A stretch of 64,000 nt of DNA, taken from Ectopseudomonas mendocina. GTDB lineage: Bacteria > Pseudomonadota > Gammaproteobacteria > Pseudomonadales > Pseudomonadaceae. Where the stretch lies: positions 248,001-312,000 of the forward strand of contig NZ_SCFY01000001.1 of assembly GCF_007049795.1 (NCBI RefSeq). Reading direction: 5' to 3'. A program made the position numbers and the translations under genes. Of the stretch, positions 1-8,880 are shown one piece after another; positions within the stretch are counted from its first letter, which is position 1, and each line of letters opens with the position of its first letter. Below the pieces are notes generated by a model, which did not search any database, was not told where the DNA came from, and saw only the letters and a list, made by a program, of their open reading frames with translations.

Positions 1-1
1 T

Positions 2-79
2 GCGGATATACGTACGACGCAGATCTATACGCATGTGCTGGGACAGGGCTTTGCCGGTGTAGTCAGCCCGCTGGGGTGA
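2..79 (+). CDS. intI: Integron-type tyrosine recombinase (IntI), C-terminal fragment cut by window edge
   Basis: The first 78 bases are an open frame read from base 2 to a TGA at 77-79. It encodes 25 residues containing RTTQIYTHVLGQGFAG and ending in SPLG. This matches the extreme C-terminus of integron integrases: catalytic tyrosine in TTxIYTHVL, then a G-x-x-G-V-x-SPL tail. The tyrosine codon is at 26-28. Integron integrases insert and excise attC-bordered gene cassettes at attI, which lies upstream of intI, so any cassette array would be to the left, outside the window. The gene runs convergently towards sbcD. Only the tail is visible, so a related XerC/D-like phage integrase cannot be fully excluded, but the tail resembles IntI more. 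Confidence 0.72.
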   Translation, partial: ADIRTTQIYTHVLGQGFAGVVSPLG

Positions 80-150
80 GCGCCGCAAGCACTTGGCTGG
101 GTTGTAACGACCGCCATTCGAATTGCATTCGGGCTACGAGGTCTGTGCCG

Positions 151-1371
151 CTAGGCCTTGAGCAGCGCCTCCAGCACCTGCCGATACAAACCCTGCAGGC
201 GCTGGGCATCCTCTTCTTCCAATGTCTCTTGCAGCAGGCGCCGGGCGAAGACGTCTTCCACGCTCAGCTCGTCCAACGTTTCTCGCGCTTCACTGGCCAA
301 GCTGGCTGCCGCATTGCCGCGTTCACGACGGATACGCAGCACTTCCACGGGATGCCCTTCGCACAAGGCGTTGATGCGGCTTTGCAGGTCGCTCAGGTAG
401 TCGTCGGTGCTCACTTGCACTTCCAGCCATACAGGTCGCTCGGGGGTGCCCTGTGCAGCTGCCTCGGTGATGGAGCCTGCCAACTCCTTGAGCGAGCCGC
501 GCAGGCTGGCCATGGGCTGGAACACCGGCACGGGCAGTGGCGTGATCGACTGCAGGGTGGCGCCTGCGAACGTCAGCAGCAGAACTTCCTTCTGCTGGCG
601 CGCCTCGTCGAAGGACAGGGCAATCGGCGAGCCGCTGTAGCGAATGTGCTCCAGGCCGCCGACCTTCTGCGGGCGGTGGATATGGCCAAGGGCGATGTAG
701 TCCGCCGGCGGGAAGGCGCTGGTGGGGAAGGCCTCCAGACTGCCGACGTAAATCTCGCGCACCGATTCGCTGGCGCTGGCGCCAACTGTGGTGAGGTGAC
801 CGGTGGCGATGATCGGTAGCGTCAGGCCCAGCTCGTTACGCTTGCTCGCCGCCAGCTCGTACAGTGCTCGGTAATGCTCGGCGATAGCTTGCTGCAGCGA
901 CTGTTGTTTGTCCTGTGCGCTCTGCCCCGCCTGGCTGGCCAGCACGTCGCGCGGGCGGATGAAGGGAATGGCGCAGAGAATGGCGCCCGGCTGGCCAGTA
1001 CGATCATTGAGTACCAGTACCTGTTCAGCCAGGTCGACGCCCACGCTCGGCACCACCTGGGTGCCCAGTTGCCCCAGCAGGCTGCGGCTTTCACCGAGCA
1101 TGGCCGGCGAGTCGTGGTTGCCGCCGAGTACCACCAGGGCGCAGCCGGCGTCGCGCAACTCTACCACCAGCCGGTAGTACTGCTCGCGGGCGTAACTGGG
1201 CGGTGCGCCGGTGTCGAACACATCACCGGCGATCAACAGCACGTCTACGTCGTGCACGCGCACCTGCTCCAGCAGCCAGGCGCAGAAGGCCTGGTGCTCG
1301 GCCTGCCGAGTCTTGCCCATGAAATGCTGGCCCAGGTGCCAGTCGGAGGTGTGCAGGATGCGCAAGCTCAT
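151..1371 (-). CDS. sbcD: Exonuclease SbcCD, nuclease subunit D
   Basis: SbcD is the Mre11-type nuclease subunit of the SbcCD complex, which cleaves DNA hairpins and processes double-strand ends. The 406-residue product has the metallophosphoesterase motifs in order: DWH near residues 10-12, GDVFD at 49-53, GNHDS at 84-88 and a later GHIH. Its length is normal for the family. The ATG at 1371 is chosen because MSLRILHTSDWH is the conserved N-terminus and because it overlaps the upstream regulator's stop as ATGA, suggesting translational coupling. The ATPase partner sbcC normally follows sbcD directly. Here the next thing downstream is the end of an integrase gene, so sbcC is either outside the window or lost. 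Confidence 0.95.
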   Translation of the reverse strand: MSLRILHTSDWHLGQHFMGKTRQAEHQAFCAWLLEQVRVHDVDVLLIAGDVFDTGAPPSYAREQYYRLVVELRDAGCALVVLGGNHDSPAMLGESRSLLGQLGTQVVPSVGVDLAEQVLVLNDRTGQPGAILCAIPFIRPRDVLASQAGQSAQDKQQSLQQAIAEHYRALYELAASKRNELGLTLPIIATGHLTTVGASASESVREIYVGSLEAFPTSAFPPADYIALGHIHRPQKVGGLEHIRYSGSPIALSFDEARQQKEVLLLTFAGATLQSITPLPVPVFQPMASLRGSLKELAGSITEAAAQGTPERPVWLEVQVSTDDYLSDLQSRINALCEGHPVEVLRIRRERGNAAASLASEARETLDELSVEDVFARRLLQETLEEEDAQRLQGLYRQVLEALLKA

Positions 1372-1787
1372 AGCGGCCAGTCCTGTACGACGACATGAGT
1401 CTTGACCCGCTGCATTTGCGGGAAGGCCTCGATGGCCGCGCGCACTTCGCTTAGGCGCGCCATGCTCGGCGCCTCGACCAGTACCAGCATGTCGGTCTCG
1501 CCGCTGATGCCACTGCAATGGCGGATTTCCGGGTATTCGCGCATACGCTCGACGTAATCCTGACAACGGGCATTTCGGTAGAAAAGCTCGAGATAAGCCC
1601 TGACTCCACCTTCGCCCGGCTCGGCCACCTGCGCGTGATAACCGCGAATCACCCCGCTGTTCTCCAGGTAGCGGATCCGCTCGCTGACCGCCGAACGTGA
1701 CAGGTTGACCTCACGGGCGATCTGGCTGACGGAGGTGCGCGCATCGCTGCGCAGCAGAGCGAGGATCTGGCGATCGAACTTGTCCAC
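1368..1787 (-). CDS. Lrp/AsnC-family transcriptional regulator
   Basis: This 139-residue protein has an N-terminal winged helix-turn-helix (roughly residues 2-60, with SVSQIAREVNLSRSAVSERI) and a C-terminal RAM/ligand-binding domain (about 65-135). That is the Lrp/AsnC feast/famine regulator layout, and such proteins usually sense amino acids. I chose the GTG at 1787, giving VDKFDRQIL, because GAGAAG lies just upstream; the open frame extends further to 1859 with unconserved sequence. It is divergent from a YjeH-type amino-acid exporter 122 bp away, and Lrp-like regulators commonly control such exporters, so it probably controls that gene. Its 3' end overlaps sbcD by 4 nt (ATGA). Confidence 0.85.
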   Translation of the reverse strand: MDKFDRQILALLRSDARTSVSQIAREVNLSRSAVSERIRYLENSGVIRGYHAQVAEPGEGGVRAYLELFYRNARCQDYVERMREYPEIRHCSGISGETDMLVLVEAPSMARLSEVRAAIEAFPQMQRVKTHVVVQDWPL

Positions 1788-1909
1788 GGGGCTTCTCGGG
1801 CGGCAATCGGATTGACGGTGAAAACCGCCATTTCGTCGGCAAAAGGCGACAGCCTGCAACTGGCTGGCGCCCTACCATGGCGGTATCTGGAAAATGATGA
1901 GCATACCCC

Positions 1910-3163
1910 ATGAGTCGATTGAACAAGGAATTGGGCCTGCTGCAGGGCATCGCCCTGCTCAGTACCTCGCTGCTCGGCACCGGCATTTTCGTGGTGCCGG
2001 CGCTGGCAGCCACGGCAGCCGGCGAAGCGTCACTGTGGGCATGGATGATCCTGATTGCCCTGGTGCTGCCGGTGGCGTTCACCTTCGCCCAGTTGGGCAA
2101 GCGCTTCCCTCACGCTGGCGGCGCGCCGCACCTGATCGGCCGCGCCTTCGGCCTGCGCATGGAGGGGGTCAGCGCCCTGCTGTTTCTCGCCGTGCTGCCG
2201 GTCGGTCTGCCCGCTGCGCTGCATATCGCCAGCGGTTTCTGGCTGGCGCTGTTCGATCTCGATCGCACCGACCTGCTGCTCATCGAACTGGCCACGCTGG
2301 GCGCCATCCTCCTGCTTGGCCAGCGTCCGCCGAAAGCCTCGGGCATGCTGCAGGGGCTGATCGCCGTGGCCATCGTCACCAGCGTGGCGCTGATCTGGTG
2401 GGTCGGTGATCTGCCGCGCGCCAGCCAACCGCTGCTGCCGGCGATGGACGGCCAGTGGCACCTGCTGCCGACGGCGCTGGGGGTGATGTTCTGGTGCTTC
2501 GTCGGCATCGAGGCCTTCACCCATCTGGGCGAGGAGTTCAAACACCCCGAGCGCGACTTCCCATTGGCGCTGCTGCTCGGCGTGCTGCTGGCCGGCCTGG
2601 TGTACTGGGCCTGCTCGGTGGCGGTGCTGAGCTTTGCCACTTACGGCGACGTGCACAGCGACACTACCGCCCTGCCCCGTCTGTTTGAACAGCTGCTGGG
2701 TGAGCACGCACGCGTGCTGGTGGCGGTGCTCGGTTACCTGGCCTGCTTCGCCTCGATGAACGTTTACATCCAGGGCTTCGCCCGGCTGATCTGGAGCCTG
2801 GCCGATGAAGGCCGTCTGCCGGCCAGGCTGGCCGTGCGCAACCGCCATGGTGTACCCGGCAAAGCCTTGCTGCTGGTGGTGATCAGCTGCGCGCTGTGCG
2901 CCATGCTCTCGGCCACCTTGAACCTGTCGGTGGACGATCTGATCCGCTATGCCAACGGCAACTTCGTGCTGATCTACCTGCTGAGCATGGCCGCTGGCTG
3001 GGTGCTGCTCAGTGGCGTCTGGCGCCTGCTTGCCGGTTTCAGTGCAGTACTCTGCTGCGCAGTGTTGGTAATGCTGGGTAGCGATGCGCTGTATGCATTG
3101 GCGCTGCTAGGGGTGTTGCTGCTGTTCAGTCATCTGCGTGCAAGGCACAAGGCGCTGGCGTAA
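1910..3163 (+). CDS. yjeH: L-methionine/branched-chain amino acid exporter, YjeH type (APC superfamily)
   Basis: A 417-residue integral inner-membrane protein of the APC superfamily, the same length as E. coli YjeH, which exports methionine and branched-chain amino acids. The N-terminus LLGTGIFVVPALAATAAGE is the unwound TM1 motif of APC transporters, followed by about 12 hydrophobic segments to the end. The start is the ATG at 1910. The gene is divergent from an Lrp/AsnC-type regulator; the shared 1788-1909 spacer should hold both promoters. Exporter specificity is inferred from family and context. Confidence 0.85.
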   Translation: MSRLNKELGLLQGIALLSTSLLGTGIFVVPALAATAAGEASLWAWMILIALVLPVAFTFAQLGKRFPHAGGAPHLIGRAFGLRMEGVSALLFLAVLPVGLPAALHIASGFWLALFDLDRTDLLLIELATLGAILLLGQRPPKASGMLQGLIAVAIVTSVALIWWVGDLPRASQPLLPAMDGQWHLLPTALGVMFWCFVGIEAFTHLGEEFKHPERDFPLALLLGVLLAGLVYWACSVAVLSFATYGDVHSDTTALPRLFEQLLGEHARVLVAVLGYLACFASMNVYIQGFARLIWSLADEGRLPARLAVRNRHGVPGKALLLVVISCALCAMLSATLNLSVDDLIRYANGNFVLIYLLSMAAGWVLLSGVWRLLAGFSAVLCCAVLVMLGSDALYALALLGVLLLFSHLRARHKALA

Positions 3164-3184
3164 TTGATCCACCGCGAACCTGAT

Positions 3185-3209
3185 GGTGGATGAAAGAGTG
3201 TCATCCACC
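3185..3209. repeat. GGTGGATGA inverted repeat, family 1 copy
   Basis: GGTGGATGA (3185-3193) pairs with TCATCCACC (3201-3209) around a 7-nt loop. Variants of the same unit occur at 4632-4657, 37725-37750 and 37767-37791, all between genes. This looks like a short REP-type dispersed palindrome. Confidence 0.7.
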
Positions 3210-3274
3210 CTCCAGGGTGACCGTGAGCCGCATGGGGTTCTATCCTTACCCTGAACTCGCTGAAAGGAAGCCCC

Positions 3275-4600
3275 ATGCTCCGCGTACTCAATGACCTGAA
3301 AATCATGATCCTGGCCAACCTGTGGATCGTCCCGGTGGTAGCAGGCCTGGTCTGGGCACTGTTCCAGTTCGTCGCGCCGCCACCACCGATGAGCGCCAGC
3401 ATGGCCACCGGCACCCAAGGGGGCGCCTACCAGCAGTTTGCCGAACGCCTGAAGGAAGAGTTGGCCAAGGAAGGTTTTGAACTGAACCTGGTACCGACCT
3501 CAGGCTCGCGCGACAACCTGCAACGCCTGCTGGCCAACGATCCGCAAGTGGAGATCGCCCTGGTCCAGAGCGGCCTGGAGCGCCAGCTGGCTCCCGACGA
3601 GCAGCGTCAGCTGGAAAGTCTGGGGGCGATTTATCAGGAGCCTTTGTGGCTGTTCTATCGACGAGACGTGAAGCTGGATCGCATTGCCGACCTGCTGCCA
3701 TTGCGCGTCGGCCTGGGCGGTGAAGGCAGCGGCACCCGTGCCGCCAGCGATGCCATTCTCGGCGCCAATGCCATCGAGCCGGAACAACACCCCGAAAGCT
3801 GGCAGAGCATCGGCGGTGGCAAAGCCGCTCGGGCGCTGATGGCCGGCGAACTGGATGCAGCGTTCTTCGTCGGTCCGGCAGAGAACGCACTGGTGCAGCA
3901 ACTGGCGGCCAACCCGGACATCGCCCTGGCACACTTTCGGCGCGCCGCCGCTTACGAGGCGCGACTGCCGTTCTTCAATCAGGTAAAGGTCGGTGAAGGC
4001 CTGCTGGATCTGGCCAGCAACGCACCAGACCGCGATATCGTCACCCTGTCTCCGGTCGCTACCCTGGTGGTCAACGACGACTTCAACCCTGGCCTGGTAC
4101 CGCTGTTTCTCGAAGCCAGCCGTGAAGTGATGCGCAGCGGTACCCTGCTCGACGCCGCCGGCACCTTTCCCAGTGCCGAGCCTCGCACCTTCGAGCTGCA
4201 CAAGGATGCCGGGCATTACTACGACAAGGGCCTGCCGATCCTGCAGCGCTACCTGCCTTTTCGCATCGCCTCGCTGGCCGACCGCTACATCATCCTGCTG
4301 ATCCCCTTGATCGTGGTGATGATCCCACTGTTCAAGGCTGTCGGCCCGATCTACCAGTGGCGCATTCGCGCGCGCATCTACCGCTGGTACAAGTACCTGC
4401 GCGAGATCGACCGCAAGCTGCACGCAGGCTCCTTGCCCAACGAGCTGGACAGCGAGATCGAACGCCTGGAGGTGATGGAGGACGAACTCGCGGCTGTGGA
4501 AGTGCCGCTGTCGTACTCCAACGAGTTGTACGAACTGCACATGCATGTGCGCTACGTGATCGAACGACTGCGCGAGCTGCAACGGCGCCGACAGGCGTAA
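3275..4600 (+). CDS. TAXI-family TRAP solute-binding protein with C-terminal membrane anchor
   Basis: The 441-residue protein starts with an N-terminal hydrophobic segment (about 11-33). A periplasmic TAXI-type solute-binding domain follows (about 45-325), including MATGTQGGAYQQFAERL, the usual ligand-pocket start of the family. It then has a second hydrophobic segment (about 330-355, IILLIPLIVVMIPLF) and a charged, helical cytoplasmic tail rich in Glu and Arg. Ordinary TAXI proteins are about 320 residues, deliver substrate to a TRAP permease and lack the second membrane span and tail. No TRAP permease gene is adjacent, so this may be a membrane-tethered sensor-like binding protein rather than a transporter component. 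ATG at 3275; GAAAGGAAG lies just upstream. Confidence 0.82.
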   Translation: MLRVLNDLKIMILANLWIVPVVAGLVWALFQFVAPPPPMSASMATGTQGGAYQQFAERLKEELAKEGFELNLVPTSGSRDNLQRLLANDPQVEIALVQSGLERQLAPDEQRQLESLGAIYQEPLWLFYRRDVKLDRIADLLPLRVGLGGEGSGTRAASDAILGANAIEPEQHPESWQSIGGGKAARALMAGELDAAFFVGPAENALVQQLAANPDIALAHFRRAAAYEARLPFFNQVKVGEGLLDLASNAPDRDIVTLSPVATLVVNDDFNPGLVPLFLEASREVMRSGTLLDAAGTFPSAEPRTFELHKDAGHYYDKGLPILQRYLPFRIASLADRYIILLIPLIVVMIPLFKAVGPIYQWRIRARIYRWYKYLREIDRKLHAGSLPNELDSEIERLEVMEDELAAVEVPLSYSNELYELHMHVRYVIERLRELQRRRQA

Positions 4601-4631
4601 GGCGAAGCACGCTTCATTGACGCCCCGAAGC

Positions 4632-4657
4632 GGTGGATGGAAAAAGCGTCGTCCACC
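4632..4657. repeat. GGTGGATG inverted repeat, family 1 copy
   Basis: GGTGGA (4632-4637) and TCCACC (4652-4657) flank an A-rich loop. It is followed by CTACG, like the copy ending at 37791. It lies in the 265-bp spacer between the TAXI gene and yejK. Confidence 0.65.
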
Positions 4658-4690
4658 CTACGCCGCAACAGCAACGCCGCCAGCAGAGAA

Positions 4691-4757
4691 GCATCGCGGC
4701 TAGAGCCCCTCCCACGGATGTTCGCGATACCCGTGGGAGTGGCTCTAGCCGCGATCT
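4691..4757. repeat. REP-like palindrome (ATCGCGGCTAGAGCC family)
   Basis: ATCGCGGCTAGAGCC (4693-4707) is perfectly complementary to GGCTCTAGCCGCGAT (4741-4755), with an inner CTCCCACGG / CCGTGGGAG pair. It belongs with the imperfectly related GCGGCTGAAGCC elements at 44135, 53467 and 57590. A transcript would fold into a long hairpin between the TAXI gene and yejK. Confidence 0.75.
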
Positions 4758-4865
4758 GCTGTGTGGTCTTCAACACTTTTCACGGATAGATCCACACCCA
4801 GCCCCGCAATCCATTTTCTGCTTCGGGTAAACTGCGCCCCTGTTTCATTTGCCCACGAGACCGCC

Positions 4866-5873
4866 ATGCCGATCCGCCACTGCATCGTCCACCTGATCGA
4901 CAAGAAGCCCGACGGCAGCCCTGCCGTGCTGCACGCTCGCGACAGCGAGCTGGCCACGTCGCAAGCCATGGAGAACCTGCTGGCCGACCTCAACGAGAGC
5001 TACAACGCCAAGCAGGGCAAGGCCTGGGGTCTGTTCCACGAAGAATCCGGCGCCTACCCGTTCAGTGGCTGGCTCAAGGCCTATCTCGATGGCGAGCAGG
5101 ATTTCACCGCTTTCAGCCGTCAGGCCGTCGAACACCTGCAAAAGCTGATGGAGGAATCCAACCTCTCCACTGGCGGTCACGTGCTGCTGGCTCACTACCA
5201 ACAAGGCATGACCGACTACCTGGCCATCGCCCTGCTGCACCACAGCGAAGGTGTGGCGGTGACCGACGCGCTGGACGTGACCCCGGCCAAGCACCTGGAT
5301 CTCGGCCAGTTGCACCTGGCCGCGCGCATCAACATCAGCGAGTGGCAGAACAACAAGCAGTCCAAGCAGTACATCTCCTTCATCAAGGGCAAGAACGGCA
5401 AGAAGGTCTCGGACTACTTTCGCGACTTCATCGGCTGCCAGGAAGGCGTCGACGGCCCGGGCGAGACCCGCACCCTGCTCAAGGCCTTCAGCGACTTCGT
5501 CGAGAGCGAGGATTTGCCCGAAGAGCAGGCGCGCGAGAAGACCAAAACCCTGGTCGGCTACGCCAGCGGCCAGGCCAAGATGGGCGAACCGATCACCCTG
5601 GAAGAACTTTCCGGACTGATCGACGAAGAGCGCCCCAAGGCCTTCTACGAGCACATCCGCAACAAGGATTACGGCATGGCTCCGGAGTTTCCGGCGGACA
5701 AACGTACCCTGAGCCAATTCCAGCGTTTCACCGGCCGTGCCGAGGGCCTGTCGATCAGCTTCGAAGCGCACCTGCTGGGCTCCAAGGTCGAGTACGACGA
5801 AGGCCGCGACATGCTGATCATTCGCCAGTTGCCGACCCAGTTGAAGGACCAGCTCAAGCGCCGTCAGGACTGA
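4866..5873 (+). CDS. yejK: Nucleoid-associated protein YejK/NdpA
   Basis: This 335-residue cytoplasmic protein is full length for the YejK/NdpA family, proteins that copurify with the bacterial nucleoid. The conserved N-terminus is [14 protein letters not shown], and the C-terminal half has the family's [20 protein letters not shown] stretch. The frame is open upstream to 4761, but the ATG at 4866 gives the family start. It stands alone between repeats and the glutaredoxin gene. Its molecular role is not settled in the family; a DNA-bound structural role is the usual assumption. Confidence 0.93.
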   Translation: MPIRHCIVHLIDKKPDGSPAVLHARDSELATSQAMENLLADLNESYNAKQGKAWGLFHEESGAYPFSGWLKAYLDGEQDFTAFSRQAVEHLQKLMEESNLSTGGHVLLAHYQQGMTDYLAIALLHHSEGVAVTDALDVTPAKHLDLGQLHLAARINISEWQNNKQSKQYISFIKGKNGKKVSDYFRDFIGCQEGVDGPGETRTLLKAFSDFVESEDLPEEQAREKTKTLVGYASGQAKMGEPITLEELSGLIDEERPKAFYEHIRNKDYGMAPEFPADKRTLSQFQRFTGRAEGLSISFEAHLLGSKVEYDEGRDMLIIRQLPTQLKDQLKRRQD

Positions 5874-5948
5874 GACCTAACGAGTGGCTGGATGGCCCGG
5901 CGCGGTTTACCCTGACATGACCGTGCCATCACACAAGGATGCGAAACC

Positions 5949-6269
5949 ATGAAGACGATTGTGCTGCTGCTCGCCGCCCTGGCCCTGTGGCAGAACTGGG
6001 ACAAGATCGAGCGCTGGATCGACCCGCCCCAGGCGCGTAACACCAGCGGTGAAGTGGTGCTCTACGCCACGCAATGGTGTGGCTACTGCGCCAAGACCCG
6101 TGAGCTGTTCGCCGAGGACGGCATCGCCTACCGCGAAGTGAATATCGAGACCGATACCGCCGGCCGCGCCCAATACCAAGCGCTTGGCGGCCGCGGTGTA
6201 CCGGTGATCGACCTGCGCGGGCAGGTCATTCACGGTTACGACGTGCGCGCCATCCGCGCCGCCTACTGA
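5949..6269 (+). CDS. Membrane-anchored glutaredoxin-like protein
   Basis: The 106-residue protein has an N-terminal hydrophobic helix (about 3-15) that could act as a signal anchor, then a glutaredoxin fold. The redox motif WCGYC has cysteines at 44 and 47. RGVPVID near residue 82 supplies the cis-proline that typifies thioredoxin folds. Family members reduce disulphides or glutathione adducts using glutathione; the partner here is unknown. The anchor suggests action at the membrane or in the periplasm. A small gene 75 bp downstream of yejK, with AAGGATG before the ATG. Confidence 0.88.
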   Translation: MKTIVLLLAALALWQNWDKIERWIDPPQARNTSGEVVLYATQWCGYCAKTRELFAEDGIAYREVNIETDTAGRAQYQALGGRGVPVIDLRGQVIHGYDVRAIRAAY

Positions 6270-6287
6270 CAGGCGGCGCAATAGCCC

Positions 6288-7223
6288 TCAACGCGCTTCG
6301 ATACGGAAGCCCAGGCGCGGGAAGTGCACGTGTACGATGCCGGCACGCTCGTCCTCGCGACGCAGAATCAGCTCGTCACGCCCGGCATGCAGCAACTCAC
6401 CCTGCACCGGGTCGACACCATAGTCCACTGCCGCGATACTCACCGCCTGGCCCGCCTTGAAGCCATTGGGGTCGACGAAATCTTCGTTCGGCAGCGCTGC
6501 CGGCGTCGCTTCACGCGCCACTGCGATCGCCTGTTCGCTGCTCATCTCGCTCAGCGAGCCATGGCCGAAGCCGAGCACACGGGCAAGCCATGCGGCGACC
6601 TCAGGGTAATCGTCGACCAGTGGCGCGGTGACCGGCGTACCGCGCAGGAACCACAAACAGTGAGCTACGGAAAAATCGGCGAGCGACGCTTCACCGAAAA
6701 GGAAATCGCCTTGCCCGCCTTGCAGCTGTCGCTGCAAGGCCCCCATCAGCGCCGGCCATTGATGCTTGGCCTGCTCCAGTGGCAGACGACTCGCCGTACC
6801 GCCGGAAAACAGCGCACCACGGTCCGCAGCAAAGGCCTTGGCGAACTCCGGCGGCACCTTGGCGAAGCGCAGCGCCATCGACTCGGGTTGGAACACCAGC
6901 GCAACGGCATGCTGGAACAGCACCGAGTCGGCCCACTGCGCCAGCAGGCTGACATTGAACGCCTGAGCGTCGGGCAGCAGCGCCGGGGTGGCCTTCTCGG
7001 CTTCCAGGCGGCGAGCGATCAGCGCGGTATCGCAATAGATGTCGGCGCCGACCTGCAGCACCGGGGTCTTGCGGTAGCCGCCAGTCAGCGCAGTGAGATC
7101 GGGCTTGGGCATCAGCGGCGGGATCATCACCGAACGCCAGGACAGTTGCTTGAAGCCCAACATCAGGCGGGCCTTCTCGGCGAACGGCGAGGTCGGATAG
7201 TGATGAAGGATCAACTCATGCAT
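6288..7223 (-). CDS. Glutathione S-transferase family protein
   Basis: The 311-residue protein starts with a GST N-terminal thioredoxin-like domain: LILHHYPTSPFAEKARLMLG at about 3-22, then TPVLQVGADIYCDTALIARRLE at about 53-74, which includes the glutathione-binding cis-Pro and following acidic region. The all-helical C-terminal domain is followed by an extra ~90-residue tail rich in beta-strand-like sequence, so it is longer than the usual 200-230 residues. Bacterial GSTs conjugate or reduce electrophiles; substrate unknown. Stands alone, convergent with the glutaredoxin gene, 18 bp between the stops. Confidence 0.88.
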   Translation of the reverse strand: MHELILHHYPTSPFAEKARLMLGFKQLSWRSVMIPPLMPKPDLTALTGGYRKTPVLQVGADIYCDTALIARRLEAEKATPALLPDAQAFNVSLLAQWADSVLFQHAVALVFQPESMALRFAKVPPEFAKAFAADRGALFSGGTASRLPLEQAKHQWPALMGALQRQLQGGQGDFLFGEASLADFSVAHCLWFLRGTPVTAPLVDDYPEVAAWLARVLGFGHGSLSEMSSEQAIAVAREATPAALPNEDFVDPNGFKAGQAVSIAAVDYGVDPVQGELLHAGRDELILRREDERAGIVHVHFPRLGFRIEAR

Positions 7224-7285
7224 GGCGCGCTCCGCGTCGGATCAAAGTCCTCAGCTTACCCGCGCGGCACGTGCACGCAACCGCC

Positions 7286-7567
7286 TCAGGCTGATGAGCC
7301 ACCATCAACGGCCAGAATGAGCGCTTCTTTGGCGCTTTTGCTCAGGCGCTTGATCGCCCGTTCACGGCGCAATGCATCGCCCTTGCCGGCACAGGCTTCG
7401 ATATAGGCCAGCGCCAGCGCCGGGCTGGTATGGAAGAAGCGAGCGCCCTTGCCACTCTGGTGCTGGGCGAAACGCCGCTGCGGATCATCGCTGATGCCGC
7501 AATACAGCGCGCCATTGGCGGCGCGCACCAGATAGACGAACCAGGCTTTTTCGACTGCTGCATTCAT
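7286..7567 (-). CDS. GIY-YIG endonuclease-domain protein (YhbQ/UPF0213 type)
   Basis: A 93-residue single-domain GIY-YIG protein. [18 protein letters not shown] supplies the GIY (as FVY) and YIG (as YCG) motifs near residues 10-25. Downstream are the conserved arginine in DPQRRFAQH and the metal-binding glutamate region ([11 protein letters not shown]). Such stand-alone proteins resemble structure-specific nucleases, but their cellular job is mostly unassigned. The ATG at 7567 overlaps the pcs stop as ATGA, so the two are probably translationally coupled; a GTG 18 nt upstream is possible but less likely. Confidence 0.88.
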   Translation of the reverse strand: MNAAVEKAWFVYLVRAANGALYCGISDDPQRRFAQHQSGKGARFFHTSPALALAYIEACAGKGDALRRERAIKRLSKSAKEALILAVDGGSSA

Positions 7568-8373
7568 CCGCGAGCAGGAAACCACTCACGCGCAGAGCGC
7601 CACAGGCACATGCCGACGAAGTAGGCTGAAGCCAACCACCAGAGCGCCAGCAGCCAGAACTGACTGACCGGGTACTGCAGAATCAGCAACGCACTGGAGA
7701 GCATCCAGACGAAGGTCACGAGGATGTTCAGCGGCATGAACTGACGCACGCGGAACGGGTGCAGGAACTTCATCTTGGTCAGGGTCAGGCCGGCCAGCAG
7801 GACGATCATGGCCAGGGTGATCCAGGGGTGCACGTCGAGGATGTAGAAATACAGCACGACCACGTTCCACGCCGCCGGGAAGCCGACGAAGTAGTTGTCC
7901 TTGCTCTTCATGTTCAGGTTGCAGAAGCAGAACAGCGAGGACAGCAGAATCAGGCCCACGGCGAACAGCGGCGTGTAATCCGGCAGCGGAATGAAGCGAT
8001 AGAGGAAGATCGCGGGGATGAATACGTAGGTGAGGTAGTCGATCACCAGGTCGAGGGTCGAGCCGTCGAAATGCGGCAGCACAACCTTGACGTCGTAACG
8101 CCGCGCCAGCGAACCATCCAGCCCATCGACCAGCAGCGCCAGGCCGAGCCACAACAGGCATTGCTTGGGTTGGCCGTCGAGTACGGCCAACAATGCCAGG
8201 AGGGCGAGGATCACGCCGCTGGCGGTAACAGCGTGGACCCCCCAGGCTTTGGCCTGTTTTACGGCAACGATCAATTCGGTCACGGCAGGTCTCGATTGGC
8301 AGTGGAGGTGCGGCACCCGATGTGCGCACTCTTTATTGAAGGCTAAGACCGGATAGCCTACCACTGCGTTCAT
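7564..8373 (-). CDS. pcs: Phosphatidylcholine synthase (CDP-alcohol phosphatidyltransferase)
   Basis: Pcs condenses CDP-diacylglycerol with choline in the inner membrane to make phosphatidylcholine in one step. The protein has the CDP-alcohol phosphatidyltransferase signature [10 protein letters not shown] (residues 83-92 counted from 8373) with later aspartates in [13 protein letters not shown] (102-114), and about eight hydrophobic segments. The ATG at 8373 has GAGG seven bases upstream, overlapping the stop of the preceding gene. The conserved part begins at residue 31, where a GTG (8283) could be an alternative start giving 239 residues. It lies between a SnoaL-like gene and a GIY-YIG gene, all in one direction and closely packed. 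Confidence 0.87.
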   Translation of the reverse strand: MNAVVGYPVLAFNKECAHRVPHLHCQSRPAVTELIVAVKQAKAWGVHAVTASGVILALLALLAVLDGQPKQCLLWLGLALLVDGLDGSLARRYDVKVVLPHFDGSTLDLVIDYLTYVFIPAIFLYRFIPLPDYTPLFAVGLILLSSLFCFCNLNMKSKDNYFVGFPAAWNVVVLYFYILDVHPWITLAMIVLLAGLTLTKMKFLHPFRVRQFMPLNILVTFVWMLSSALLILQYPVSQFWLLALWWLASAYFVGMCLWRSAREWFPARG

Positions 8374-8382
8374 TCGCCCGCC

Positions 8383-8853
8383 TCAGCGCGTACCGCGAAA
8401 CTGGGCCAGACCACGTGCCGCCTGTCGACGAATGGCAGCCTGCACCGGTGGCGCCCAACCCAGTAGAAGCCCTTTGCCACCTAGCGCCTGACGTGCCCAG
8501 CGCCATAGATCGAAATGATCGCGATGCTCGACGATCAACCCGTCGCGAAACACGAAGCGCGCCTGGATGTGGTTGATCACCTGACGACCGGTGGCGCTGA
8601 AACGGTAGCTGGCGACCCAACGAGCACTGCCGACATGATCGTCGGCATGCACCAAATCGAAGGTCAGCGAGAATCCCTCGGCGCGGCTGCACAGCATGCG
8701 CCACATATCGCCGGCCTCAGCGCCGTGCAGGTCGACGAAGACCGGGTCGGAGAAACGCACATCTTCGGCGTAGCAGCCTGCCATGGTCTCGGCATCGAGT
8801 TTCTGGAAGGCGCTGTAGAAACGCTGGATCAGATCGGCATTGGGGTGGCTCAT
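8383..8853 (-). CDS. SnoaL-like / nuclear transport factor 2 fold protein
   Basis: A 156-residue protein with a SnoaL/NTF2-like cone fold. The opening DLIQRFYSAFQKLDAETMAG is the typical first helix pair; YAEDVRFSDP and VFRDGLIVEHRDHFDLW are the typical strand segments. This fold serves as a small hydrolase/isomerase or ligand-binding domain, and the substrate cannot be read from sequence. It is first in the run to pcs and the GIY-YIG gene, 9 bp before pcs. A REP-like palindrome sits just upstream (8881-8943). Confidence 0.82.
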   Translation of the reverse strand: MSHPNADLIQRFYSAFQKLDAETMAGCYAEDVRFSDPVFVDLHGAEAGDMWRMLCSRAEGFSLTFDLVHADDHVGSARWVASYRFSATGRQVINHIQARFVFRDGLIVEHRDHFDLWRWARQALGGKGLLLGWAPPVQAAIRRQAARGLAQFRGTR

Positions 8854-8880
8854 GAGTCGCTCCTACAGGCTTTTCATTAC

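Noticed and set aside
80..150. An attC or attI site next to the integrase end
   Set aside because: No convincing GTTRRRY / RYYYAAC pair; attI would lie at the other end of the gene.
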